64,000 bases of DNA, from NCBI GenBank assembly GCA_949710005.1, contig OX453282.1, forward strand, positions 12,150,236-12,214,235, read 5' to 3'. Positions 48,001 to 61,200 of the stretch are shown one piece after another. Numbering within the stretch: the stretch's first letter is position 1; each line of letters begins with the position of its first letter. The notes below the pieces were generated by a model that did not search any database, had not been told where the DNA came from, and was given only the letters and a program-made list of their open reading frames with translations. The DNA comes from Ricordea florida. Lineage: Eukaryota > Cnidaria > Anthozoa > Corallimorpharia > Ricordeidae. Position numbers and translations under genes: made by a program.

Positions 48001-51000
48001 TGCGAATTACAATCAATTTTACTTTTTTCGAAGATGTTACCCTTTCGTTATACTACAAGTATGCAAAGTTTCAGAATTGCAAAGATTCTGCAAGCCGAGA
48101 TATGATAGAATATCTTTCATTTTAAGGGTTTAAAGGCAACTGTATGAATTGCGCATGCGTAGTAACAAAGAGTTCTTTCCTTAAATCACATGGAAATATA
48201 ATCGTTTCAATTAAAATTTCATTCGTTATCTAAACCTTCGTCTATATCCTACTATGACAGATAGATAAAACATTCAAAATGATTCGATAACTTACCACGC
48301 TAGGTGACGGTCCTCCTGCCCATACAATCTCTTATATGGTGTTTTGACAAAAATCTGTAAGGCTGAGTTACCTTGCAACAATCTCTTTGTATTTTATCTT
48401 GTTCTTAAGAATGACTACAATCACGAGATAAAATGGATTTTAAATTACATTTTAAATTTTACAAGGTGGTGAAAATTGCATGTTTGTCACTAATCTGTGT
48501 AATGAGGACTGATTTGATGAACTTTAGTACTGTCTGAGCAGTATGCTTTACAATCAGCTGCCTTAAGCTAATATGTTGACAGCTGAAATACAATAGGATT
48601 GCGAATTACAATCAATTTTACTTTTTACGTAGATGTTAGCCTTTCGTTATACTACAAGTATGGAAAGTTTCAGAATTGCAAAGATTCTGCAAGCCGAGAT
48701 ATGATAGAATATCTTTCATTTTAAGGGTTTAAAGGCAATTGTATGAAGTGCGCATGCGTAGTAACAAAGAGTTCTTTCCTTAAATCACATGGAAATATAA
48801 TCGTTTCAATTAAAATTTCATTCGTTATCTAAACCTTCGTCTATATCCTACTATGACAGATAGATAAAACATTCAAAATGATTCGATAACTTACCACGCT
48901 AGGTGACGGTCCTCCTGCCCATACAATCTCTTATATGGTGTTTTGACAAAAATCTGTAAGGCTGAGTTACCTTGCAACAATCTCTTTGTATTTTATCTTG
49001 TTCTTAAGAATGACTACAATCACGAGATAAAATGGATTTTAAATTACATTTTAAATTTTACAAGGTGGTGAAAATTGCATGTTTGTCACTAATCTGTGTA
49101 ATGAGGACTGATTTGATGAACTTTAGTACTGTCTGAGCAGTATGCTTTACAATCAGCTGCCTTAAGCTAATATGTTGACAGCTGAAATACAATAGGATTG
49201 CGAATTACAATCAATTTTACTTTTTACGTAGATGTTAGCCTTTCGTTATACTACAAGTATGGAAAGTTTCAGAATTGCAAAGATTCTGCAAGCCGAGATA
49301 TGATAGAATATCTTTCATTTTAAGGGTTTAAAGGCAATTGTATGAAGTGCGCATGCGTAGTAACAAAGAGTTCTTTCCTTAAATCACATGGAAATATAAT
49401 CGTTTCAATTAAAATTTCATTCGTTATCTAAACCTTCGTCTATATCCTACTATGACAGATAGATAAAACATTCAAAATGATTCGATAACTTACCACGCTA
49501 GATGACGGTCCTCCTGCCCATACAATCTCTTATATGGTGTTTTGACAAAAATCTGTAAGGCTGAGTTTCCTTGCAACCATCTCTTTGTATTTTATCTTGT
49601 TCTTAAGAATGACTACAATCACGAGATAAAATGGATTTTAAATTACATTTTAAATGCTACAAGGTGGTGAAAATTGCATGTTTGTCACTAATCTGTGTAT
49701 TGAGGACTGATTTGATGAACTTTAGTACTGTCTGAGCAGTATGCTTTAAAATCAGCTCCCTTAAGCTAATGTGTTGACAGCTGAAATACAATAGGATTGC
49801 GAATTACAATGAATTTTACTTTTTACGTAGATGTTAACCTTTCGTTATAATACAAGTATGCAAGGTTTCAGAATTGAAACGATTCTGCAAGCCGAGATAT
49901 GATAGAATATCTTTCATTTTAAGGGTTTAAAGGCAATTGTATGAAGTGCGCATGCGTAGTAACAAAGAGTTCTTTCCTTAAATCACATGGAAATATAATC
50001 GTTTCAATTAAAATTTCATTCGTTATCTAACCCTTCGTCTATATCTTACTATGACAGATAGATAAAACATTCAAAATGATTCGATAACTTAGCACTCTAG
50101 ATGACGGTCCTCCTGCCCATACAATCTCTTATATGGTGTTTTGACAAATTCTGTAAGGCTGAGTTTCCTTGCAACCATCTCTTTGTATTTTATCTTGTTC
50201 TTAAGAATGACTACAATCACGAGATAAAATGGATTTTAAATTACATTTTAAATGCTACAAGGTGGTGAAAATTGCATGTTTGTCACTAATCTGTGTAATG
50301 AGGACTGATTTGATGAACTTTAGTACTGTCTGAGCAGTATGCTTTACAATCAGCTGCCTTAAGCTAATATGTTGAAAGCTGAAATACAATAGGATTGCGA
50401 ATTACAATCAATTTTACTTTTTTCGAAGATGTTACCCTTTCGTTATACTACAAGTATGCAAAGTTTCAGAATTGCAAAGATTCTGCAAGCCGAGATATGA
50501 TAGAATATCTTTCATTTTAAGGGTTTAAAGGCAACTGTATGAAGTGCGCATGCGTAGTAACAAAGAGTTCTTTCCTTAAATCACATGGAAATATAATCGT
50601 TTCAATTAAAATTTCATTCGTTATCTAAACCTTCGTCTATATCCTACTATGACAGATAGATAAAACATTCAAAATGATTCGATAACTTACCACGCTAGGT
50701 GACGGTCCTCCTGCCCATACAATCTCTTATATGGTGTTTTGACAAAAATCTGTAAGGCTGAGTTACCTTGCAACAATCTCTTTGTATTTTATCTTGTTCT
50801 TAAGAATGACTACAATCACGAGATAAAATGGATTTTAAATTACATTTTAAATTTTACAAGGTGGTGAAAATTGCATGTTTGTCACTAATCTGTGTAATGA
50901 GGACTGATTTGATGAACTTTAGTACTGTCTGAGCAGTATGCTTTACAATCAGCTGCCTTAAGCTAATATGTTGACAGCTGAAATACAATAGGATTGCGAA

Positions 51001-52240
51001 TTACAATCAATTTTACTTTTTACGTAGATATTAACCTTTCGTTATACTACAAGTATGCAAAGTTTCAGAATTGCAAAGATTCTGCAAGCCGAGATATGAT
51101 AGAATATCTTTCATTTTAAGGGTTTAAGGGCAATTGTATGAAGTGCGCATGCGTAGTAACAAAGAGTTCTTTCCTTAAATCACATGGAAATATAATCGTT
51201 TCAATTAAAATTTCATTCGTTATCTAAACATTCGTCTATATCCTACTATGACAGATAGATAAAACATTCAAAATGATTCGATAACTTACCACGCTAGATG
51301 ACGGTCCTCCTGCCCCTACAATCTCTTATATGGTGTTTTGACAAAAATCTGTAAGGCTGAGTTTCCTTGCAACCATCTCTTTGTATTTTATCTTGTTCTT
51401 AAGAATGACTACAATCACGAGATAAAATGGAATTTAAATTACATTTTAAATGCCACAAGGTGGTAAAAATATCATGTTTGTCACTAATCTGTGTAATGAG
51501 GACTGATTTGATGAACTTTAGTACTGTCTGAGCAGTATGCTTTACAATCAGCTGCCTTAAGCTAATATGTTGACAGCTGAAATACAATAGGATTGCGAAT
51601 TACAATCAATTTTACTTTTTACGTAGATGTTAGCCTTTCGTTATACTACAAGTATGGAAAGTTTCAGAATTGCAAAGATTCTGCAAGCCGAGATATGATA
51701 GAATATCTTTCATTTTAAGGGTTTAAAGGCAATTGTATGAAGTGCGCATGCGTAGTAACAAAGAGTTCTTTCCTTAAATCACATGGAAATATAATCGTTT
51801 CAATTAAAATTTCATTCGTTATCTAAACCTTCGTCTATATCCTACTATGACAGATAGATAAAACATTCAAAATGATTCGATAACTTACCACGCTAGATGA
51901 CGGTCCTCCTGCCCATACAATCTCTTATATGGTGTTTTGACAAAAATCTGTAAGGCTGAGTTTCCTTGCAACCATCTCTTTGTATTTTATCTTGTTCTTA
52001 AGAATGACTACAATCACGAGATAAAATGGATTTTAAATTACATTTTAAATGCTACAAGGTGGTGAAAATTGCATGTTTGTCACTAATCTGTGTATTGAGG
52101 ACTGATTTGATGAACTTTAGTACTGTCTGAGCAGTATGCTTTAAAATCAGCTCCCTTAAGCTAATGTGTTGACAGCTGAAATACAATAGGATTGCGAATT
52201 ACAATGAATTTTACTTTTTACGTAGATGTTAACCTTTCGT
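45056..52240. repeat. Higher-order repeat region E2: three 4-monomer blocks with 2,395-bp period
   Basis: A monomer carrying CTAACCCTTCG, TTAGCACTCTAG, a shortened GACAAATTCT, TGAAAGCTG and TTTTTCGAAG recurs at 45056, 47451, 49846 and 52241, each exactly 2,395 bp apart. The one-base shortfall from 4 x 599 reflects indels in that monomer. The monomers between the anchors are related but not identical in every block, so only the period and the anchor are strictly kept. Confidence 0.85.
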
Positions 52241-52838
52241 TATAATACAAGTATGCAAGGTTTCAGAATTGAAACGATTCTGCAAGCCGAGATATGATAG
52301 AATATCTTTCATTTTAAGGGTTTAAAGGCAATTGTATGAAGTGCGCATGCGTAGTAACAAAGAGTTCTTTCCTTAAATCACATGGAAATATAATCGTTTC
52401 AATTAAAATTTCATTCGTTATCTAACCCTTCGTCTATATCTTACTATGACAGATAGATAAAACATTCAAAATGATTCGATAACTTAGCACTCTAGATGAC
52501 GGTCCTCCTGCCCATACAATCTCTTATATGGTGTTTTGACAAATTCTGTAAGGCTGAGTTTCCTTGCAACCATCTCTTTGTATTTTATCTTGTTCTTAAG
52601 AATGACTACAATCACGAGATAAAATGGATTTTAAATTACATTTTAAATGCTACAAGGTGGTGAAAATTGCATGTTTGTCACTAATCTGTGTAATGAGGAC
52701 TGATTTGATGAACATTAGTACTGTCTGAGCAGTATGCTTTACAATCAGCTGCCTTAAGCTAATATGTTGAAAGCTGAAATACAATAGGATTGCGAATTAC
52801 AATCAATTTTACTTTTTTCGAAGATGTTACCCTTTCGT

Positions 52839-54635
52839 TATACTACAAGTATGCAAAGTTTCAGAATTGCAAAGATTCTGCAAGCCGAGATATGATAGAA
52901 TATCTTTCATTTTAAGGATTTAAAGGCAATTGTATGAAGTGCGCATGCGTAGTAACAAAGAGTTCTTTCCTTAAATCACATGGAAATATAATCGTTTCAA
53001 TTAAAATTTCATTCGTTATCTAAACCTTCGTCTATATCCTACTATGACAGATAGATAAGACATTCAAAATGATTCGATAACTTACCACGCTAGATGACGG
53101 TCCTCCTGCCCATACAATCTGTTATATGGTGTTTTGACAAAAATCTGTAAGGCTGAGTTTCCTTGCAACCATCTCTTTTTATTTTATCTTGTTCTTAAGA
53201 ATGACTACAATCACGAGATAAAATGGATTTTAAATTAGATTTTAAATGCCACAAGGTGGTGAAAATTGCATGTTTGTCACTAATCTGTGTAATGAGGACT
53301 GATTTGATGAACTTTAGTACTGTCTGAGCAGTATAATTTACAATCAGCTCCCTTAAGCTAATATTTTGACAGCTGAAATACAATAGGATTGCGAATTACA
53401 ATCAATTTTACTTTTTACGTAGATGTTAGCCTTTCGTTATACTACAAGTATGCAAAGTTTCAGAATTGAAAAGATTCTGCAATCCGAGATATGATAGAAT
53501 ATCTTTCATTTCAAGGATTTAAAGGCAATTGTATGAAGTGCGCATGCGTAGTAACAAAGAGTTCTTTCCTTAAATCACATGGAAATATAATCGTTTCAAT
53601 TAAAATTTCATTCGTTATCTAAACCTTCGTCTATATCCTACTATGACAGATAGATAAAACATTCAAAATGATTCGATAACTTACCACGCTAGATGACGGT
53701 CCTCCTGCCCATACAATCTCTTATATGGTGTTTTGACAAAAATCTGTAAGGCTGAGTTTCCTTGCAACCATCTCTTTGTATTTTATCTTGTTCTTAACAA
53801 TGACTACAATCACGAGATAAAATGGATTTTAAATTACATTTTAAATGCCACAAGGTGGTGAAAATTGCATGTTTGTCACTAATCTGTGTAATGAGGACTG
53901 ATTTGATGAACTTTAGTACTGTCTGAGCAGTATGCTTTACAATCAGCTGCCTTAAGCTAATATGTTGACAGCTGAAATACAATAGGATTGCGAATTACAA
54001 TCAATTTTACTTTTTACGTAGATGTTAGCCTTTCGTTATACTACATGTATGCAAAGTTTCAGAATAACAAAGATTCTGCAAGCCGAGATATGATAGAATA
54101 TCTTTCATTTTAAGGATTTAAAGGCAATTGTATGAAGTGCGCATGCGTAGTAACAAAGAGTTCTTTCCTTAAATCACATGGAAATATAATCGTTTCAATT
54201 AAAATTTCATTCGTTATCTAAACCTTCGTCTATATCCTACTATGACAGATAGATAAGACATTCAAAATGATTCGATAACTTACCACGCTAGATGACGGTC
54301 CTCCTGCCCATACAATCTGTTATATGGTATTTTGACAAAAATCTGTAAGGCTGAGTTTCCTTGCAACCATCTCTTTGTATTTTATCTTGTTCTTAAGAAT
54401 GACTACAATCACGAGATAAAATGGATTTTAAATTAGATTTTAAATGCCACAAGGTGGTGAAAATTGCATGTTTGTCACTAATCTGTGTAATGAGGACTGA
54501 TTTGATGAACTTTAGTACTGTCTGAGCAGTATAATTTACAATCAGCTCCCTTAAGCTAATATTTTGACAGCTGAAATACAATAGGATTGCGAATTACAAT
54601 CAATTTTACTTTTTACGTAGATGTTCGCCCTTTGT
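52839..54635. repeat. Satellite sub-block with an alternating dimer pattern
   Basis: Two monomers 1,198 bp apart (near 52839 and 54037) share TCTGTTATATGG, AATTAGATTTTAAATGCC, GTATAATTTAC and TATTTTGACAG. The monomer between them has CTTAACAATG. The same pair of types appears around 22.3-23.4 kb, so this is a displaced copy of that segment or of a common source. Confidence 0.65.
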
Positions 54636-55239
54636 TATACTACAAGTATGCAAAGTTTCAGAATTGAAAAGATTCTGCAAGCCGAGATATGATAGAATAT
54701 CTTTCATTTTAAGGATTTAAAGGCAATTGTATGAAGTGCGCATGCGTAGTAACAAAGAGTTCTTTCCTTAAATCACATTGAAATATAATCGTTTCAATTA
54801 AAATTTCATTCGTTATCTAAACCTTCGTCTATATCCTACTATGACACATAGATAAAACATTCAAAATGATTCGATAACTTACCACGCTTGATGACGGTCC
54901 TCCTGCCCATACAATCTCTTATATGGTGTTTTGACAAAAATCTGTAAGGCTGAGTTTCCTTGCAACCATCTCTTTGTATTTTATCTTGTTCTTAACAATG
55001 ACTACAATCACGAGATAAAATGGATTTTAAATTACATTTTAAATGCTACAAGGTGGTGAAAATATCATGTTTGTCACTAATCTGTGTAATGAGGACTGAT
55101 TTGATGAACTTTAGTACTGTCTGAGCAGTATGCTTTACAATCAGCTGCCTTAAGCTAATATGTTGACAGCGGAAATACAATAGGATTGCGAATTACAATC
55201 AATTTATCTTTTTACGTACATGTTAGCCTTTCGTTATAC

Positions 55240-58200
55240 TACAAGTATGAAAAGTTTCAGAATTGCAAAGATTCTGCAAGCCGAGATATGATAGAATATC
55301 TTTCATTTTAAGGGTTTAAAGGCAATTGTATGAAGTGCGCATGCGTAGTAACAAAGAGTTCTTCCCTTAAATCACATGGAAATATAATCGTTTCAATTAA
55401 AATTTCATTCGTTATCTAAGCCTTCGTCTATATCCTACTATGACAGATAGATAAAACATTCAAAATGATTCGATAACTTACCACGCTAGATGACGGTCCT
55501 CCTGCCCATACAATCTCTTATATGGTGTTTTGACAAAAATCTGTAAGGCTGAGTTTCCTTGCAACCATCTCTTTGTATTTTATCTTTTTCTTAACAATGA
55601 CTACAATCACGAGATAAAATGGATTTTAAATTACATTTTAAATGCTACAAGGTGGTGAAAATTGCATGTTTGTCACTAATCTGTGTATTGAGGACTGATT
55701 TGATGAACTTTAGTATTCTCTGAGCAGTATGCTTTACAATCAGCTGCCTTAAGCTAATATGTTGACAGCTGAAATACAATAGGATTGCGAATTACAATCA
55801 ATTTTACTTTTTACGTAGATGTTACCCTTTCGTTACACTACAAGTCTGCAAAGTTTCAGAATTGCAAAGATTCTGCAAGCCGAGATATGATAGAATATCT
55901 TTCATTTTAAGGGTTTAAAGGCAATTGTATGAAGTGCGCATGCGTAGTAACAAAGAGTTCTTGCCTTAAATCACATGGAAATATAATCGTTTCAATTAAA
56001 ATTTCATTCGTTATCTAAACCTTCGTCTATATCCTACTATGACAGATAGATAAAACATTCAAAATGATTCGATAACTTACCACGCCAGATGACGGTCCTC
56101 CTGCCCATACAATCTCTTATATGGTGTTTTGACAAAAATCTGTAAGGCTGAGTTTCCTTGCAACCATCTCTTTGTATTTTATCTTGTTCTTAACAATGAC
56201 TACAATCACGAGATAAAATGGATTTTAAATTACATTTTAAATGCTACAAGGTGGTGAAAATTGCATGTTTGTCACTAATCTGTGTATTGAGGACTGATTT
56301 GATGAACTTTAGTATTCTCTGAGCAGTATGCTTTACAATCAGCTGCCTTAAGCTAATATGTTGACAGCTGAAATACAATAGGATTGCGAATTACAATCAA
56401 TTTTACTTTTTACGTAGATGTTACCCTTTCGTTACACTACAAGTCTGCAAAGTTTCAGAATTGCAAAGATTCTGCAAGCCGAGATATGATAGAATATCTG
56501 TCATTTTAAGGGTTTAAAGGCAATTGTATGAAGTGCGCATGCGTAGTAACAAAGAGTTCTTTCCTTAAATCACATGGAAATATAATGGTTTCAATTAAAA
56601 TTTCATTCGTTATCTAAACCTTCGTCTATATCCTACTATGACAGATAGATAAGACATTCAAAATGATTCGATAACTTATCACGCTAGATGACGGTCCTCC
56701 TGCCCATACAATCTCTTATATGGTGTTTTGACAAAAAACTGTAAGGCTGAGTTTCCTTGCAACGATCTCTTTGTATTTTATCTTATTCTTAAGAATGACT
56801 ACAATCACGAGATAAAATGGATTTTAAATTACATTTTAAATGCTACAAGGTGGTGAAAATTGCATGTTTGTCACTAATCTGTGTATTGAGGACTGATTTG
56901 ATGAACTTTAGTACTCTCTGAGCAGTATGCTTTACAATCAGCTGCCTTAAGCTAATATGTTGACAGCTGAAATACATTAGGATTGCGAATTACAATCAAT
57001 TTTACTTTTTACGTAGATGTTAGCTTTTCGTTATACTACAAGTATGCAAAGTTTCAGAATTGAAAAGATTCTGCAAGCCGAGATATGATAGAATATCTTT
57101 CATTTTAAGGGTTTAAAGGCAATTGTATGAAGTGCACATGCGTAGTAACAAAGAGTTCTTTCCTTAAATCACATGGAAATATAATCGTCTCAATTAAAAT
57201 TTCATTCGTTATCTAAACCTTCATCCATATCTTACTATGACAGATAGATAAAACATTCAAAATGATTCGATAACTTACCACGCTAGATGACGGTCCTCCT
57301 GCCCATAAAATCTCTTATATGGTGTTTTGAGAAAAATCTGTAAGGCTGAGTTTCCTTGCAACGATCTCTTTGTATTTTATCTTTTTCTTAAGAATGACTA
57401 TAATCACGAGATAAAATGGATTTTAAATTACATTTTAAATGCTACAAGGTGGTGAAAATTGCATGTTTGTCACTAATCTGTGTATTAAGGACTGATTTGA
57501 TGAACTTTAGTACTCTCTGAGCAGTATGCTTTACAATCAGCTGCCTTAAGCTAATATGTTGACAGCTGAAATACAATAGGATTGCGAATTACAATCAATT
57601 TTACTTTTTACGTAGATGTTAGCCTTTCGTTATACTACAAGTATGCAAAGTTTCAGAATTGAAAAGATTCTGCAAGCCGAGATATGATAGAATATCTTTC
57701 ATTTTAAGGGTTTAAAGGCAATTGTATGAAGTGCGCATGCGTAGTAACAAAGAGTTCTTTCCTTAAATCACATGGAAATATAATCGTCTCAATTAAAATT
57801 TCATTCGTTATCTAAACCTTCGTCTATATCTTACTATGACAGATAGATAAAACATTCAAAATGATTCGATAACTTACCACGCTAGATGACGGTCCTCCTG
57901 CCAATACAATCTCTTATATGGTGTTTTGACAAAAATCTGTAAGGCTGAGTTTCCTTGCAACGATCTCTTTGTATTTTATCTTTTTCTTAAGAATGACTAC
58001 AATCACGAGATAAAATGGATTTTAAATTACATTTTAAATGCTACAAGGTGGTGAAAATTGCATGTTTGTCACTAATCTGTGTATTGAGGACTGATTTGAT
58101 GAACTTTAGTACTGTCTGAGCAGTATGCTTTACAATCAGCTGCCTTAAGCTAATATGTTGACAGCTGAAATACAATAGGATTGCGAATTACAATCAATTT

Positions 58201-61200
58201 TACTTTTTACGTAGATGTTAGCCTTTCGTTATACTACAAGTATGCAAAGTTTCAGAATTGAAAAGATTCTGCAAGCCGAGATATGATAGAATATCTTTCA
58301 TTTTAAGGGTTTAAAGGCAATTGTATGAAGTGCGCATGCGTAGTAACAAAGAGTTCTTTCCTTAAATCACATGGAAATATAATCGTCTCAATTAAAATTT
58401 CATTCGTTATCTAAACCTTCGTCTATATCTTACTATGACAGATAGATAAAACATTCAAAATGATTCGATAACTTACCACGCTAGATGACGGTCCTCCTGC
58501 CCATACAATCTCTTATATGGTGTTTTGACAAAAATCTGTAAGGCTGAGTTTCCTTGCAACGATCTCTTTGTATTTTATCTTTTTCTTAAGAATGACTACA
58601 ATCACGAGATAAAATGGATTTTAAATTACATTTTAAATGCTACAAGGTGGTGAAAATTGCATGTTTGTCACTAATCTGTGTATTGAGGACTGATTTGATC
58701 AACTTTAGCACTCTCTGAGCAGTATGCTTTACAATCAGCTGCCTTAAGCTAATATGTTGACAGCTGAAATACAATAGGATTGCGAATTACAATCAATTTT
58801 ACTTTTTACGTAGATGTTACCCTTTCGTTATACTACATGTATGCAAAGTTTCAGAATTACAAAGATTCTGCAAGCCGAAATATGATAGAATATCTTTCAT
58901 TTTAAGGGTTTAAAGGCAATTGAATGAATTGCGCATGCGTAGTAACAAAGAGTTCTTTCCTTAAATCACATGGAAATATAATCGTCTCAATTAAAATTTC
59001 ATTCGTTATCTAAACCTTCGTCTATATCTTACTATGACAGATAGATAAAACATTCAAAATGATTCGATAACTTACCACGCTAGATGACGGTCCTCCTGCC
59101 CATACAATCTCTTATATGGTGTTTTGACAAAAATCTGTAAGGCTGAGTTTCCTTGCAACGATCTCTTTGTATTTTATCTTTTTCTTAAGAATGACTACAA
59201 TCACGAGATAAAATGGATTTTAAATTACATTTTAAATGCTACAAGGTGGTGAAAATTGCATGTTTGTCACTAATCTGTGTATTGAGGACTGATTTGATGA
59301 ACTTTAGTACTCTCTGAGCAGTATGCTTTACAATCAGCTGCCTTAAGCTAATATGTTGACAGCTGAAATACAATAGGATTGCGAATTACAATCAATTTTA
59401 CTTTTTACGTAGATGTTACCCTTTCGTTATACTACATGTATGCAAAGTTTCAGAATTACAAAGATTCTGCAAGCCGAAATATGATAGAATATCTTTCATT
59501 TTAAGGGTTTAAAGGCAATTGTATGAATTGGGCATGCGTAGTAACAAAGAGTTCTTTCCTTAAATCACATGGAAATATAATCGTTTCAATTAAAATTTCA
59601 TTCGTTATCTAAACCTTCGTCTATATCCTACTATGACTGATAGATAAAACATTCAAAATGATTCGATAACTTACCACGCTAGATGACGGTCCTCCTGCCT
59701 ATACAATCTCTTATATGGTGTTTTGACGAAAACGTGTAAGGCTGAGTTTCCTTGCAACCATCTCTTTGTATTTTATCTTGTTCTTAACAATGACTACAAT
59801 CACGAGATAAAATGGATTTTAAATTACATTTTAAATGCTACAAGGTGGTGAAAATTGCATGTTTGTCACTAAAATATGTAATGAAGACTGATTTGATGAA
59901 CTTGAGTACTGTCTGAGCAGTATGCTTTACAATCAGCTGCCTTAAGCTAATATGTTGACAGCTGAAATACAATAGGATTGCGAATTGCAATCAATTTTAC
60001 TTTTTACGTAGATGTTAGCCTTTCGTTATACTACAAGTCTGCAAAGTTTAAGAATTGAAAAGTTTCTGCAAGCCGAGATATGATAGAATATCTTTCATTT
60101 TAAGGGTTTAAAGGCAATTGTATGAAGTGCGCATGCGTAGTAACAAAGAGTTCTTTCCTTAAATCACATGGAAATATAATCGTCTCAATTAAAATTTCAT
60201 TCGTTATCTAAACCTTCGTCTATATCTTACTATGACAGATAGATAAATCATTCAAAATGATTCGATAACTTACCACGCTAGATGACGGTCCTCCTGCCCA
60301 TACAATATCTTATATGGTGTTTTGACAAAAATCTGTAAGGCTGAGTTTCCTTGCAACCATCTCTTTGTATTTTATCTTGTTCTTAACAATGACTACAATC
60401 ACGAGATAAAATGGATTTTTAATTACATTTTAAATGCTACAAGGTTGTGAAAATTGCATGTTTGTCAGTAATCTGTGTAATGAGGAATGATTTGATGAAC
60501 TTTAGTACTGTCTGAGCAGTATGCTTTACAATCAACTGCCTTAAGCTAATATGTTAACAGCTGAAATACAATAGGATTGCGAATTAATATAAATTTTACT
60601 TTTTACGTAGATGTTAGCCTTTCGTTATACTACAAGTATGCAAAGTTTCAGAATTGCAAAGATTCTGCAAGCCGAGATATGATAGAATATCTTTCATTTT
60701 AAGGGTTTAAAGGCAATTGTATAAAGTGCGCATGCGTAGTAACAAAGAGTTCTTTCCTTAAATCACATGGAAATATAATGGTTTCAATTAAAATTTCATT
60801 CGTTATCTAAACCTTCGTCTATATCCTACTATGACAGATAGATAAGACATTCAAAATGATTCGATAACTTATCACGCTAGATGACGGTCCTCCTGCCCAT
60901 ACAATCTCTTATATGGTGTTTTGACAAAAAACTGTAAGGCTGAGTTTCCTTGCAACGATCTCTTTGTATTTTATCTTATTCTTAAGAATGACTACAATCA
61001 CGAGATAAAATGGATTTTAAATTACATTTTAAATGCTACAAGGTGGTGAAAATTGCATGTTTGTCACTAATCTGTGTATTGAGGACTGATTTGATGAACT
61101 TTAGTACTGTCTGAGCAGTATGCTTTACAATCACCTCCCTTAAGGTAATGTGTTGACAGCTGAAATACAATAGGATTGCGAATTACAATCAATTTTACTT

